Assembly (NCBI GenBank): GCA_035526665.1
Contig: DATLBY010000506.1
Location: 1-22,159, forward strand
Source: DATLBY01 sp035526665
GTDB taxonomy: Bacteria > Acidobacteriota > Terriglobia > Bryobacterales > Bryobacteraceae
Direction of reading: 5' to 3'
DNA: 22,159 nucleotides
Part shown: piece after piece, positions 1 through 8,051 of the stretch
Layout of the letters: every line of letters starts with the position of its first letter
Position numbering within the stretch: the first letter of the stretch is position 1
The notes under the pieces: model-generated
What the model saw: only the letters and a program-made list of their open reading frames with translations
The model's database searches: none
Told to the model about the DNA's origin: nothing
Translations under genes and position numbers: made by a program

Positions 1-590
1 ATGGAATACCGCTCCTGGGCGCGATTCTGGTGTTCTGTGTGGCTGCGTTGCTATGGGGAGAGGAACAGTACCGCGCGATGGTTTTCATCTTCGCCGCGGC
101 CATGGCGCAACTCGTGGCGGCGCATTATGCGGTGGGGCTACTCTATCCCTATGGCCGTACGGGGCTTTATCTTGTGCCGATCTTTTCGTTGATGTGGCTC
201 CTCGCAGTTCGCGATACCGGCCAATGGCCGCGCATCCAGTTCCTGGCTGCCGTGCCGTTCTGCGTTTGCATAGCTTTGTTTGTGGGCCAAACGAATAGGA
301 CGGCCTATGCCGAGTGGCTCTTCTGTGCCAGCACCAAAACGGTGGCAAAGATTCTTCGTCAGAATGGGGCTGTCCGCGTGGGCGTATCGTGGCCGCTGGA
401 GCCCAGTCTCAATTACTACCGGCAACGGTACCGGATAACCGGCATGCAGCCGATAACCAGGGAATCTCCCGACGGAAATTATGATCATTTCGTTCTGCTG
501 CCCGAAGATTACTCCCTGGTAGCAAAACGGCAGTTGAAGGTGGTCTTTCAGGATGATGAATCGAAGGTGCTGGTAGCCGTCCCCAGATAA
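1..590 (+). CDS. C-terminal part of a membrane protein, probably glycosyltransferase family 39-like (5' end outside window)
   Basis: The frame is already open at position 3 and reads to a TAA at 588-590, so this is the 3' end of a longer gene; the GTG at 30 is probably an internal Val. The visible part has about three to four hydrophobic stretches (around codons 3-17, 25-45, 50-70 and 80-98). A soluble tail of roughly 90 residues follows, containing VRVGVSWPLEPSLNYYR and ending in VLVAVPR. Several membrane segments followed by a short soluble C-terminal domain resemble ArnT/PMT-type (GT39, GT-C fold) proteins, which transfer sugars from polyprenyl-phosphate donors. The catalytic loop would lie upstream and cannot be seen, so the family call is inference. 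The gene converges on hpnD with 11 bases between the stop codons and no clear terminator there. Confidence 0.5.
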   Translation, partial: GIPLLGAILVFCVAALLWGEEQYRAMVFIFAAAMAQLVAAHYAVGLLYPYGRTGLYLVPIFSLMWLLAVRDTGQWPRIQFLAAVPFCVCIALFVGQTNRTAYAEWLFCASTKTVAKILRQNGAVRVGVSWPLEPSLNYYRQRYRITGMQPITRESPDGNYDHFVLLPEDYSLVAKRQLKVVFQDDESKVLVAVPR

Positions 591-601
591 AGGCGTGCTA
601 C

Positions 602-1402
602 CTACATAAACATCCAGGCTTTGACGACGATCGCGAGCTTTTCAAAAGCGCTCAACCGGATGCGGTCGCTAAATACGTCGTAATTTTTCGCCTCGATGCG
701 CTCCAGCAGCTGGCGGTAAATTTCAATAAGGGCCCACAGCGAAGCCCGGCTCCGGCTGGAGACCATTCCAAGCAGCGGCAGCGACTCGCGAAAATACGAT
801 TTTGCGCGTTCTCCCTCATAGCGCAGCAGATCGCGAATATCCGGCAGCAGCTCACGATCCTCCAGCGGAAGATAATCGCGTCCCCGCTCGGAATCTTCCT
901 TTACGTCACGAATGATATTGGTCAACTGGAACGCAATGCCGCACTTTTCGGCCAATGGAAGCGCCATGGGATTGTTGAACCCGAAAATGTGCACAATGGT
1001 GAGGCCTACCACCGAGGCGACCTGATAGCAGTAACGATACAGCTCATCGAAGGTCTGAAAATTTCGGGGCCGCAGATCGGAGCTGACTCCCTCAATCATC
1101 TGGTAAAAATACTCGTGAGGGATGTTGTATCGCAGGACAGCATCGTGAAACGCCGGCCAGCAGGGGTTCTCACCGTACTTGCCCTGTAAAGCCGCATCGA
1201 GTTCCGCGCGCCAATGCTCCATTCTCACACTGGACGCGACGGCCGGATCGTCGCTGAGGTCATCGCTGTGCCGCATAAAGGAATAGATTGCGCACATCGC
1301 ATCCCGCTGCGGCTTCGAAAGAAGCACAAAGGAGTAGTAGAAGTTGCGCGCCTGACTACGGGCGACTCGCCGGCAATAGGCGTACGACCCGGCGACCGTC
1401 AT
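602..1402 (-). CDS. hpnD: Presqualene diphosphate synthase HpnD
   Basis: This is a 266-residue trans-isoprenyl diphosphate synthase of the squalene/phytoene synthase fold. HpnD condenses two farnesyl diphosphates to presqualene diphosphate, the first step of the HpnCDE route to squalene. The first Asp-rich motif is SDDLSDD (residues 46-52) and the second is NIIRDVKED (162-170); both bind the Mg2+-diphosphates. YCRRVARSQARNFYYSF at the N terminus and GRDYLP after motif 2 are typical of the family. The ATG at 1402 overlaps the hpnC stop as ATGA, so the two are probably translationally coupled. It is the last gene of the operon. Assignment as HpnD rather than phytoene synthase rests on the adjacent hpnC and shc; HpnD is the more CrtB-like of the two paralogues. 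Confidence 0.9.
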   Translation of the reverse strand: MTVAGSYAYCRRVARSQARNFYYSFVLLSKPQRDAMCAIYSFMRHSDDLSDDPAVASSVRMEHWRAELDAALQGKYGENPCWPAFHDAVLRYNIPHEYFYQMIEGVSSDLRPRNFQTFDELYRYCYQVASVVGLTIVHIFGFNNPMALPLAEKCGIAFQLTNIIRDVKEDSERGRDYLPLEDRELLPDIRDLLRYEGERAKSYFRESLPLLGMVSSRSRASLWALIEIYRQLLERIEAKNYDVFSDRIRLSAFEKLAIVVKAWMFM

Positions 1403-2322
1403 GCCGCAAAGCGCCGCAGTGCGCGGCGGACGCTTCCCAGAAGCAGCAGGACGCGTTCGCTTTTCGATATAGAGGGACGCTTGGAGAGCACGGCGTAATT
1501 CTGCTGCTCTATCTTATTCAGCACCAGCAGGCCGCCCCGGCTGAAGAGATCCAGGTCAATGGCGAGACGCCGGTCCACCATGGCGGGAAGCGGAAGCCCC
1601 TGGAGAAACAGTTCCCGGGCATGGCTAACAATCTCTGCCATTACCGCTCGGAACTGCAGGCTTTCTCTGTGTGCAAAAAGCTCCGGCAGCGTGTAACCGT
1701 GGCATTCCATCACGGACAGAGGAATATAAACCCGGTCCTTCTTCAGGTCAACCGCGACATCCTGCCAGAAGTTGGCAAGCTGCAGTGCTGTACAGGTAAA
1801 GTCCGAGAGGCTCTGCCGCTCGGCATCGCTGTAGCCGCATAAATGCAGCACCAAACGTCCCACCGGATTCGCCGAGTAACGGCAATACTCGTGGATCTCT
1901 TCCCAGTTCTGGTAACGGGACACAGTCTGGTCCTGCACGAACGCGCGAATCAGATCTTCAAACGGCTCACTGGGAATGCGATGCCTCTGGACTGTTTTAT
2001 CCAGCGCGACCAGCACGGGATTCTTCGAGACTCCGGCATACATCCCATGCAGTTGATCGCGCCACCAGGCCAGCAGACTCAGGCTTTCGGCCTGATCGCC
2101 TATCTCGTCGCCCAGATCGTCGGCCCACCGGCAGAAGGCGTAGACGTTATAAAAATCCTGATGAAGGTTTTTGGGGAGAAGGAAGCTGACAACGTGAAAA
2201 TTTTCGTAATGATGCGTTGCAAGCCAGCGGGTATACGCTTCAGCCTCGGCGAGGGAGAAGCGGCGGCTCATCGCCTCCGTCGAGCTGACAAAATCCTTCG
2301 GAGCGAGATAAAGGTGTTTCAA
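1399..2322 (-). CDS. hpnC: Hydroxysqualene synthase HpnC
   Basis: HpnC turns presqualene diphosphate into hydroxysqualene, the second step of the HpnCDE squalene route. The protein (307 residues from the TTG at 2322) carries HHYENFHVVSFLLP (38-51), the first Asp motif WADDLGDE (66-73) and the second motif NFWQDVAVDLKKDRVYIP (184-201). The HYENF..S.LLP signature and the WQDV form of motif 2 separate HpnC from HpnD. The start is uncertain. TTG at 2322 lies 3 bases after the upstream dehydrogenase stop but has no ribosome binding site. The ATG at 2271, giving MSRRFSLAEAEAY, matches the usual HpnC N terminus and has GGAGG only two bases before it. The gene overlaps hpnD by 4 bases. Confidence 0.9.
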   Translation of the reverse strand: MKHLYLAPKDFVSSTEAMSRRFSLAEAEAYTRWLATHHYENFHVVSFLLPKNLHQDFYNVYAFCRWADDLGDEIGDQAESLSLLAWWRDQLHGMYAGVSKNPVLVALDKTVQRHRIPSEPFEDLIRAFVQDQTVSRYQNWEEIHEYCRYSANPVGRLVLHLCGYSDAERQSLSDFTCTALQLANFWQDVAVDLKKDRVYIPLSVMECHGYTLPELFAHRESLQFRAVMAEIVSHARELFLQGLPLPAMVDRRLAIDLDLFSRGGLLVLNKIEQQNYAVLSKRPSISKSERVLLLLGSVRRALRRFAA

Positions 2323-2325
2323 AGT

Positions 2326-3366
2326 CTACGGAATGATCGCGGTCTTCATGTGGCCGTTGTGGCTCATCAAGTGACGCATGACTTCCAGGAGATTGGTGAG
2401 CGGCTCCTCGCGGTTAATAAAGTCCCTGGAAGAGATGTCCCCGCGGCTCACCGCCTCCAGCGCTTTCCGGATGTGCATGGGGGTATGGTGGAAACTTGCC
2501 TTACAGGTGATCTCGGAGTAGTGCAGCAGCGAGGTGTCGAGCTGGATATGGCTATCGTTCGGACAGCCGCCGAAGAAATTCACCATTCCACCCCGGCGCG
2601 CCATTGCGACAGCCAATTGCCAGGTGGCGGGCTTACCCACGGCTTCAATGGCAACATCTACCCCGCGTCCTTTGGTAAGGTCGCGGACGGCTCCCACCAG
2701 GTTGACGTTGGTGCTGGTATTCAGCATTTCCTCCGCGCCCATGCGGGCGGCCCTATCCAATTGGGATTGACGCCGTCCCAGGGCAATTACACGGGCGCCA
2801 TAAACCTTCGCCAGACGCACAAACATGGAGCCGATCGGCCCCAGTCCGATCACCGCAACGGTGTCGCCCGGCCTGATGCCCGTCTCCTCGAGACCGCGCA
2901 TCACACAGGCGAGCGGCTCAATCAAAGCTGCGTCCTGATAGCTGACGTGCGCCGGAATCTCATACATATTGCGCTTGACGATACGCCCCGGGATACGGAT
3001 GTACTCGGCGTAAGCGCCGTTGTTGAACAGCAGGTCCTCGCAGAGATTCTCGAGTCCACGCTTGCAGTAATAACAGTCCAAACAGGGAGCGGAGTTGGCC
3101 GCTACCACTCGCTGCCCGACACGGAAGCCCTTCACGTCGTCGCCAACCGCTACTATGTCGCCGGCGAGTTCGTGGCCGAACAGAGCAGGCGGCACGATCA
3201 TGCGGGCGTGATAGCCGCGCCGGAACACTTTCACGTCCGTGCCGCAAGTTAGGGCAGCCTTCACGCGAACGAGCACATCCGACTTATCGATACTGGGCAC
3301 CGCTACCTGCTCTACTTCCAGATGCTCTTTTCCGTAGAGGACAGCAGCCATCATCTGCGTCTTCAC
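2326..3366 (-). CDS. Zinc-dependent medium-chain dehydrogenase of the hopanoid operon, probably NADP(H)-linked (MDR 'A')
   Basis: A 346-residue medium-chain dehydrogenase/reductase of the sorbitol/threonine dehydrogenase type. From the chosen start, catalytic zinc ligands are expected at C41 (CGTD), H65 in GHE (64-66) and E150 (EPL). Structural zinc cysteines are C95, C98, C101 and C109, spaced C-x2-C-x2-C-x7-C. The Rossmann motif is GLGPIG (174-179). After strand beta-2 the sequence is ALGRRQSQ, without the acidic residue that binds NAD ribose and with two Arg, which suggests NADP(H). I chose the GTG at 3366 because it overlaps the upstream stop as TAGTG and has AGAGGTGG just before it; the frame stays open to a GTG at 3375. 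The substrate is unknown. Its place between hpnG and hpnC suggests a hopanoid-related alcohol or aldehyde (see findings). Confidence 0.85.
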   Translation of the reverse strand: MKTQMMAAVLYGKEHLEVEQVAVPSIDKSDVLVRVKAALTCGTDVKVFRRGYHARMIVPPALFGHELAGDIVAVGDDVKGFRVGQRVVAANSAPCLDCYYCKRGLENLCEDLLFNNGAYAEYIRIPGRIVKRNMYEIPAHVSYQDAALIEPLACVMRGLEETGIRPGDTVAVIGLGPIGSMFVRLAKVYGARVIALGRRQSQLDRAARMGAEEMLNTSTNVNLVGAVRDLTKGRGVDVAIEAVGKPATWQLAVAMARRGGMVNFFGGCPNDSHIQLDTSLLHYSEITCKASFHHTPMHIRKALEAVSRGDISSRDFINREEPLTNLLEVMRHLMSHNGHMKTAIIP

Positions 3367-4451
3367 TATAACCACCTCTGTGGGTGAACGATAATCTTAA
3401 GCGATCCCTCGCCGGGATGTAACGCTAATTGGAATCCTGCTTCAATTTCATTCAGGGAAACCCGATGCGAAATAAGATCCTTCACCGGCAGCGTCCCACT
3501 GAAGACGAGATTCGCAGACTCTTTCTGCAGGTCTAGCGATGCGCTATAAGACCCGAAGATAGTACGTTCCCCCATGCAAATATCCGCTCCTGAAATCTCG
3601 ATCCGTTCTTTATCCGATGTTTGGGAAAACAGTAGGATCTTACTTCCCGGACGGGAACATCGGATGGCCTGCTCCACTAATCCCGGCGCGGATGTGGCAA
3701 CAAACACCATGTCGGCTCCCCGGCCATTTGTCAACGCCTGAACTTCCGCTGCTATATCCGTATCGCGGGGATTCCACGCGCTGGCGGCCCCAAATTTGAC
3801 GGCCAGGTCGCGGCGGCGTTGAATGGTATCCGTGGTGATCACGGTCGCTCCAGTGCGCGCAATCAACATGGTGAAGAGCAGTCCGATCGGGCCCTGACCC
3901 ATAACCAGAGCCACATCACCGCAGCAGGGGTCGGCCTGTACGACAGCCTTCAGACAGGTGTTCACGGGCTCGACGAAACAGGCCTCATCGGCCGAAACGC
4001 CGTCTGGAATCTTTTCCACGCCATCGCGGACGATCCAGTCCATGATCCGGATGTACTGGGCGAAGCCGCCGCCGGCCGGTTCAAACCCGGCGGTAATTCC
4101 GACGCGCTTGTAGACCGGGCATTGCGCGTAGAGTTTCTTGTAACAATAGAAGCAGTCGCCGCACGGGATGTGATGGAATGCGATCACACGGTCGCCCAGC
4201 TGAAAGCGCGTGACGCCTGAACCAAGGGCAACCACGGTGCCGGCCGTCTCATGGCCATAAATGCGGGGACCAGGCAGCAGGTTATACTCGATTTTCTTCA
4301 GATCGGTGTGGCAGATCCCACAGCTTTCCACGCGTACCAGCAACTCACCGGGTCCAACGGGAGGAGTAGGGACTGACTCCACTACAACCGCACTGTTGCC
4401 CTGGTACACGGCAGCTCGCATGGTAGAGGGCGGCAGCGAACCCGGCGTCAT
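3366..4451 (-). CDS. Zinc-dependent medium-chain dehydrogenase of the hopanoid operon, probably NAD(H)-linked (MDR 'B')
   Basis: A second medium-chain zinc dehydrogenase, 361 residues from the ATG at 4451, which lies 4 bases after the hpnG stop. Catalytic zinc ligands are predicted at C44 (CGICHTD), H67 in GHE (66-68) and E161 (EPV). The structural zinc site is C97, C100, C103, C111. The coenzyme motif is GQGPIG (185-190), followed by ITTDTIQRRR, where D208 closes beta-2 as expected for NAD(H). The frame stays open to a GTG at 4508, but that start would overlap hpnG by 53 bases; MRAAVYQGN at 4421 is a further candidate. It is clearly diverged from its downstream neighbour, so this is not a recent duplication. 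Substrate is unknown; glycerol- or polyol-dehydrogenase-like reactions fit the motif set. Confidence 0.83.
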   Translation of the reverse strand: MTPGSLPPSTMRAAVYQGNSAVVVESVPTPPVGPGELLVRVESCGICHTDLKKIEYNLLPGPRIYGHETAGTVVALGSGVTRFQLGDRVIAFHHIPCGDCFYCYKKLYAQCPVYKRVGITAGFEPAGGGFAQYIRIMDWIVRDGVEKIPDGVSADEACFVEPVNTCLKAVVQADPCCGDVALVMGQGPIGLLFTMLIARTGATVITTDTIQRRRDLAVKFGAASAWNPRDTDIAAEVQALTNGRGADMVFVATSAPGLVEQAIRCSRPGSKILLFSQTSDKERIEISGADICMGERTIFGSYSASLDLQKESANLVFSGTLPVKDLISHRVSLNEIEAGFQLALHPGEGSLKIIVHPQRWL

Positions 4452-4455
4452 GTTT

Positions 4456-5112
4456 TCAGAAACGGCAGTCTGCAACGAACTCTCCCAAATTTCTTGCCGC
4501 CAGCTCACTATTCCGTTTCAAACGCAAGAGCTCGGGCAGCAATTTGCCAGGATTTCGCAGCGCATGCGCCAAAATCCGAACGGTGCTGAACCGGCCGGAC
4601 TTGTCGCGAACTGCATTCAAGTCGAGCGGGAACCCTTCACCGGCGCCATCGGAGACAGCGCGCACACAGTAAAAAGGAACCTGCCACCTGGCGGCCCGCA
4701 ACGACATCGCCTCGGCTTCCATCTCCACGGCGGAGGCTCCGGCTGCCCGCAACGCCGCCTTCTCATCCACCGTGACCGCCACCCGGTTCTGCGATATCAG
4801 TTCGCCTGTTCGAAAGGGCCGTGACGTTTGCGGCGGCAACGCCGGTTTTCCATTCACCGACATTGCTACGAAAATGTCCCCAATTTCCAGAGCGGGGTCC
4901 AGCCCGCCGCATAGCCCCGTGCTTACCAATGCATCCACCTTGCCCTTAAATTCGTCAGCGGCGATTCCGGCCAACTCGGGCCCGGGACCGTTCGCGACCA
5001 GTATCCACCGGATCCCCCGCCATTCAGAGACATAACCGTATTTCGTATCCCCGCCGCGGGGTAGATTGGGGAGCTCCCAACGTTCGGCCGCTACCACTAA
5101 AACCGTTCTCAC
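4456..5112 (-). CDS. hpnG: Adenosylhopane nucleosidase HpnG (phosphorylase-family)
   Basis: A 218-residue nucleoside phosphorylase/MTAN-fold protein. In hopanoid pathways HpnG removes adenine from adenosylhopane to give ribosylhopane (or its 1-phosphate), the precursor of C35 bacteriohopanepolyols. Visible features are an N-terminal strand with AAERWEL, STGLCGGLDPALEIGDIFVA (the nucleobase-fold glycine turn), and VEMEAEAMSLRAARWQVPF with the conserved Met-Glu pair of purine nucleosidases. RAVSDGAGEGFPLDLN matches the RxxSD segment that contacts the purine. The GTG start at 5112 overlaps the hpnA stop as GTGA, arguing for coupled translation. Function rests on the family plus the hopanoid context. 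Confidence 0.88.
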   Translation of the reverse strand: MRTVLVVAAERWELPNLPRGGDTKYGYVSEWRGIRWILVANGPGPELAGIAADEFKGKVDALVSTGLCGGLDPALEIGDIFVAMSVNGKPALPPQTSRPFRTGELISQNRVAVTVDEKAALRAAGASAVEMEAEAMSLRAARWQVPFYCVRAVSDGAGEGFPLDLNAVRDKSGRFSTVRILAHALRNPGKLLPELLRLKRNSELAARNLGEFVADCRF

Positions 5113-6089
5113 TCACAGTAACCGTTTGCCTGGAACCACTCCACTGCCCGCCTGAGAGCTCCATCTACCGGCCCAGGAGTAAACCCAAGCTCGCGGCCGG
5201 CCTTTGCATGCGAAACAAACATCTTCTTCCTCGCCATCTTCACCGCGTCCAGCGGGGCGACAGGCTCGGTACCCGTGACGCTGGCCCAGGCGGTAGTTAC
5301 CACACCCGCCGCATAGGCGACTCCATACGGAATTCGATGCGTTGGGGCCTTCCGGCCGCTGATTCGCTCCAGCCGTTGCAAAATTTGCTGCAGCGTCAGG
5401 TTCTCGCAGCCCAGAATGTATCGTTCTCCGGACCGGCCTTTCTCGCAAGCCAGCAAATGTCCCCGCGCGGTATCGCGCACATCCACTAGATTTAACCCCG
5501 TATCCAAATACGCCGGCATCCCTTTACGAATGAAATCGAGGATGATTTTGCCTGTCGGCGTAGGCTTGAAGTCATGATCCCCCACGGGAGCCGTCGGGTT
5601 CACAAGCACAACCGGAAAACCGGAAGCCGCGAATTCCAGCGCCACCTGCTCGGCCAGAAACTTGGACCGTTTGTATGGCCCTGCCATTTCATCCAGCGTT
5701 ACAGACAGTTTCTCATCCCCCTCTCCGTCATTTGGAACGCCAATACAGCCCACCGTGCTCGTGTAAACAACCCGTTCTACCCCGGCGTTCCGGGCCGCCT
5801 GCAGCAGGTTCCGGGTACCATCCACGTTCGAGCGGTACATCTGGTCCGCATCCTTCGCCCAGAGCCGGTAGTCGGCTGCGACGTGGAACACCCGGTCACA
5901 CCCCTGCACCGCCCGCTCGAGGGACTCCGGATCCCGGAGATCGCCCCGAAATGCTTTCACGCCATCCAACTCCCGCAGCCGCGAGGCGTCGCGAGCCAGC
6001 GCCCGCACTGTATTTCCCGCCTCGATCAAGCACCTGGCTACATGCCAGCCTACGAATCCGGTTGCACCCGTCACTAAAACTGGCTTCAC
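5109..6089 (-). CDS. hpnA: Hopanoid-associated NAD-dependent sugar epimerase/reductase HpnA
   Basis: A 326-residue extended short-chain dehydrogenase. It has the nucleotide-binding TGATGFVG (7-14), FHVAADYRLWA (68-78), which is a hallmark of HpnA, the STVG serine region (111-114) and the catalytic Y139-x3-K143 (PYKRSK). HpnA is consistently found in hopanoid clusters, but its exact reaction is not settled as far as I know; modification of a sugar-derived headgroup is the usual proposal. The GTG start at 6089 lies 12 bases after the shc stop. Its stop overlaps the hpnG start. An intact active site suggests a working enzyme. Confidence 0.9.
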   Translation of the reverse strand: MKPVLVTGATGFVGWHVARCLIEAGNTVRALARDASRLRELDGVKAFRGDLRDPESLERAVQGCDRVFHVAADYRLWAKDADQMYRSNVDGTRNLLQAARNAGVERVVYTSTVGCIGVPNDGEGDEKLSVTLDEMAGPYKRSKFLAEQVALEFAASGFPVVLVNPTAPVGDHDFKPTPTGKIILDFIRKGMPAYLDTGLNLVDVRDTARGHLLACEKGRSGERYILGCENLTLQQILQRLERISGRKAPTHRIPYGVAYAAGVVTTAWASVTGTEPVAPLDAVKMARKKMFVSHAKAGRELGFTPGPVDGALRRAVEWFQANGYCE

Positions 6090-6101
6090 GCCGTCAACCG
6101 C

Positions 6102-8051
6102 TTATACTTCTACCTTTGCTCCATACGCGCAGTCGGACTTAGCCTTCAGGAAGGCCGACATCGCCAACAGCGGGAAGCTATTTCGATATAGGTGGTAGGA
6201 CAAGTAGAAGACCCTCGGAAACCCTGTGCCGGTAGCCAGCTCTTCATCCCAGGTCCCATCCGCACGCTGGGTTTCGATAAGAAATTCGATGCCTTTGTGT
6301 ACGCTGAGGCTGGTTTCGTCACCGCCGGCCAGCAGGCCGAGGATCGCCCAAGCCGTTTGCGAAGGCGTGCTGGGAGCCGCAGTGAAGGTTTCGTTGTTAT
6401 AGCTGGCGCAACTTTCGCCCCAACCTCCGTCCGCGTTCTGAATCGACCGAAGCCACTCGCCCGCCCGCAGGACAAAGGCCTCGCGATCACTGATGCCTGC
6501 CGCTCTCAATCCGCGCAGCGCCAGGAAAGTGCCGTAAATATAATCCACGCCCCAGCGGCCGTACCAGCTTCCATCCTGTTCCTGCGTTCGAATCAGATAG
6601 TCGACAGCGCGTTTGGCGGGAGCACTTTGGAGGTCGAGTCCGAATTTACAGAGGGCTTCGAGCACCCGGCCGGTGATGTCTGGGCAGGTCGGGTCCAGCA
6701 TGGCGTTGTGGTCCGCAAAGGGGACGTAGCTCAACGGCTCCCAGTTATTGTCCACGTCGAAGGCGGCCCAACCGCCATCCTTCGATTGCATGTCGAGCAG
6801 CCATCTCACCGCCCGGTTAACGCATGCCCGCTGTGCGCCTTCGTTGGATGCATTGGCATGTTGCAAGGCCAGCAGCACCATCGCCGTGTCATCGATATCG
6901 GGGTAGAACTCATTGGCGAACTCAAAATACCAGCCGGAAGGCTCCGTATTGGGACGTTTTACCGACCAATCCCCCTTACGGCGCACTTCCTTAGTCAGCA
7001 GCCAGTCGGCACACCGGGTCATTGCGTCGGCTGGAGCGGCCCCGGATTCGCCCAGCGAGAAGGCAGCTATGGCCGTGTCCCAGACCGGAGAGAAGCATGG
7101 CTGAAAGAAAAAGTGCTCATCGTTGTGGACCATCAACGCATCAAACTGGCGCTGCGCTTCCACACGATCCGGATGGTCCGGCGCGTACCCCAGGAGGTCC
7201 AACGCCATGATGGCGTACATCATGGGCGGGTAAATGGCGCCCAAACCATCGGAGTATTTCGTGCGCTCCAACATCCACTGTTCAGCGCGATGAATCGCCC
7301 GCTTGCGGAGCCCCTTGGAGCCAAATCGCTCCCAGCCCTTCGCCAGCCGGTCGAGCGTGATGAAAACATTGTTCCAGGATAGGAATTCGCGGTTTTTAAA
7401 CCACAGGAAACTGCCTCCTTCCGGGAGAAACAGCTCCTTCAGATGAAAGCCTTCGGGGACCGGACGCTTCGGATTCAGAGCATGAACAATCGACAGCGGA
7501 ATGACGATCGCGCGGGTCCAGGACGACATCTGGTAGATGAAGTTCCCGGGCAACAGCATGATCTCGGGAGGAATGGACGGGCAGAACTCGCGCGGGTAGA
7601 GATCGAAAAAGCTCAGATTTACTTTAACGTAGCTGTTGCAGGCGTTTATACCGCCCAGCTTGATGATACGTTCGCGCGCTACCGTCAAACGCGGATCGTC
7701 GTAGGGAATACCGGCCAGTTTCAGCGCAAAGTAAGCCTTCACCGTCGCACTGACGTCCGCCGGGCCCTGCGGATAAATATTGAACCCGCCATCGGGCAAC
7801 TGGCGGCTCAAAATCGACTCCACGGCACGATTGATTTCCCGCCGGTTGGGAGGATTCCAGACGCCGTTCTGCGGCGGGTGGAGCCATAACTGGAGAAGAA
7901 TGTAATCCGACTCCAACGTGGTGTCGGCGGTCAACTCCGCCCACCAATACCCCGATTCGTGCTGCTGCGAAAGCAAAGCATCCGCCGAGCGGCGAAGCGC
8001 CTCGGAGGTGCTCGAGATCAGCGTATCCGCAATTTGAACCCCTGGACTCAT
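6102..8051 (-). CDS. shc: Squalene-hopene cyclase
   Basis: A 649-residue class II triterpene cyclase, normal length for the family. Shc cyclises squalene to hopene/hopanol and is a monotopic membrane protein. The catalytic acid motif DIDDTA is at 385-390; D387 corresponds to the proton donor D376 of the Alicyclobacillus enzyme. QW-type repeats are visible (for example QLPDGGFN, QSKDGGWAAFD, QEQDGSWYGRW, QNADGGWGES, QRADGTWDE). NNETFTAAPSTPSQTAWA is typical of the C-terminal domain. The ATG at 8051 overlaps the ispH stop as ATGA. The C terminus ends in a short lysine-containing tail (KAKSDCAYGAKVEV). Very secure call. Confidence 0.97.
   Translation of the reverse strand: MSPGVQIADTLISSTSEALRRSADALLSQQHESGYWWAELTADTTLESDYILLQLWLHPPQNGVWNPPNRREINRAVESILSRQLPDGGFNIYPQGPADVSATVKAYFALKLAGIPYDDPRLTVARERIIKLGGINACNSYVKVNLSFFDLYPREFCPSIPPEIMLLPGNFIYQMSSWTRAIVIPLSIVHALNPKRPVPEGFHLKELFLPEGGSFLWFKNREFLSWNNVFITLDRLAKGWERFGSKGLRKRAIHRAEQWMLERTKYSDGLGAIYPPMMYAIMALDLLGYAPDHPDRVEAQRQFDALMVHNDEHFFFQPCFSPVWDTAIAAFSLGESGAAPADAMTRCADWLLTKEVRRKGDWSVKRPNTEPSGWYFEFANEFYPDIDDTAMVLLALQHANASNEGAQRACVNRAVRWLLDMQSKDGGWAAFDVDNNWEPLSYVPFADHNAMLDPTCPDITGRVLEALCKFGLDLQSAPAKRAVDYLIRTQEQDGSWYGRWGVDYIYGTFLALRGLRAAGISDREAFVLRAGEWLRSIQNADGGWGESCASYNNETFTAAPSTPSQTAWAILGLLAGGDETSLSVHKGIEFLIETQRADGTWDEELATGTGFPRVFYLSYHLYRNSFPLLAMSAFLKAKSDCAYGAKVEV

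Noticed and set aside
602..2322. Pair read as phytoene synthases (carotenoid genes)
   Set aside because: HpnC-specific motifs, the ATGA-linked pair and shc/hpnA/hpnG upstream fit the HpnCDE squalene route better; no carotenoid desaturase is present.
1843..3252. Open frame of 469 codons on the + strand
   Set aside because: It lies antisense to hpnC and MDR A, which have full family motifs; the + translation has no recognisable domain. It is a shadow frame of GC-rich coding sequence.
2326..4451. Recent tandem duplication of one dehydrogenase gene
   Set aside because: Both have MDR motifs, but the sequences differ throughout, including the coenzyme site, so they are old paralogues or separate recruits.
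6192..7382. Open frame of 396 codons on the + strand
   Set aside because: It is antisense to squalene-hopene cyclase and has no family motifs; the cyclase is unambiguous.
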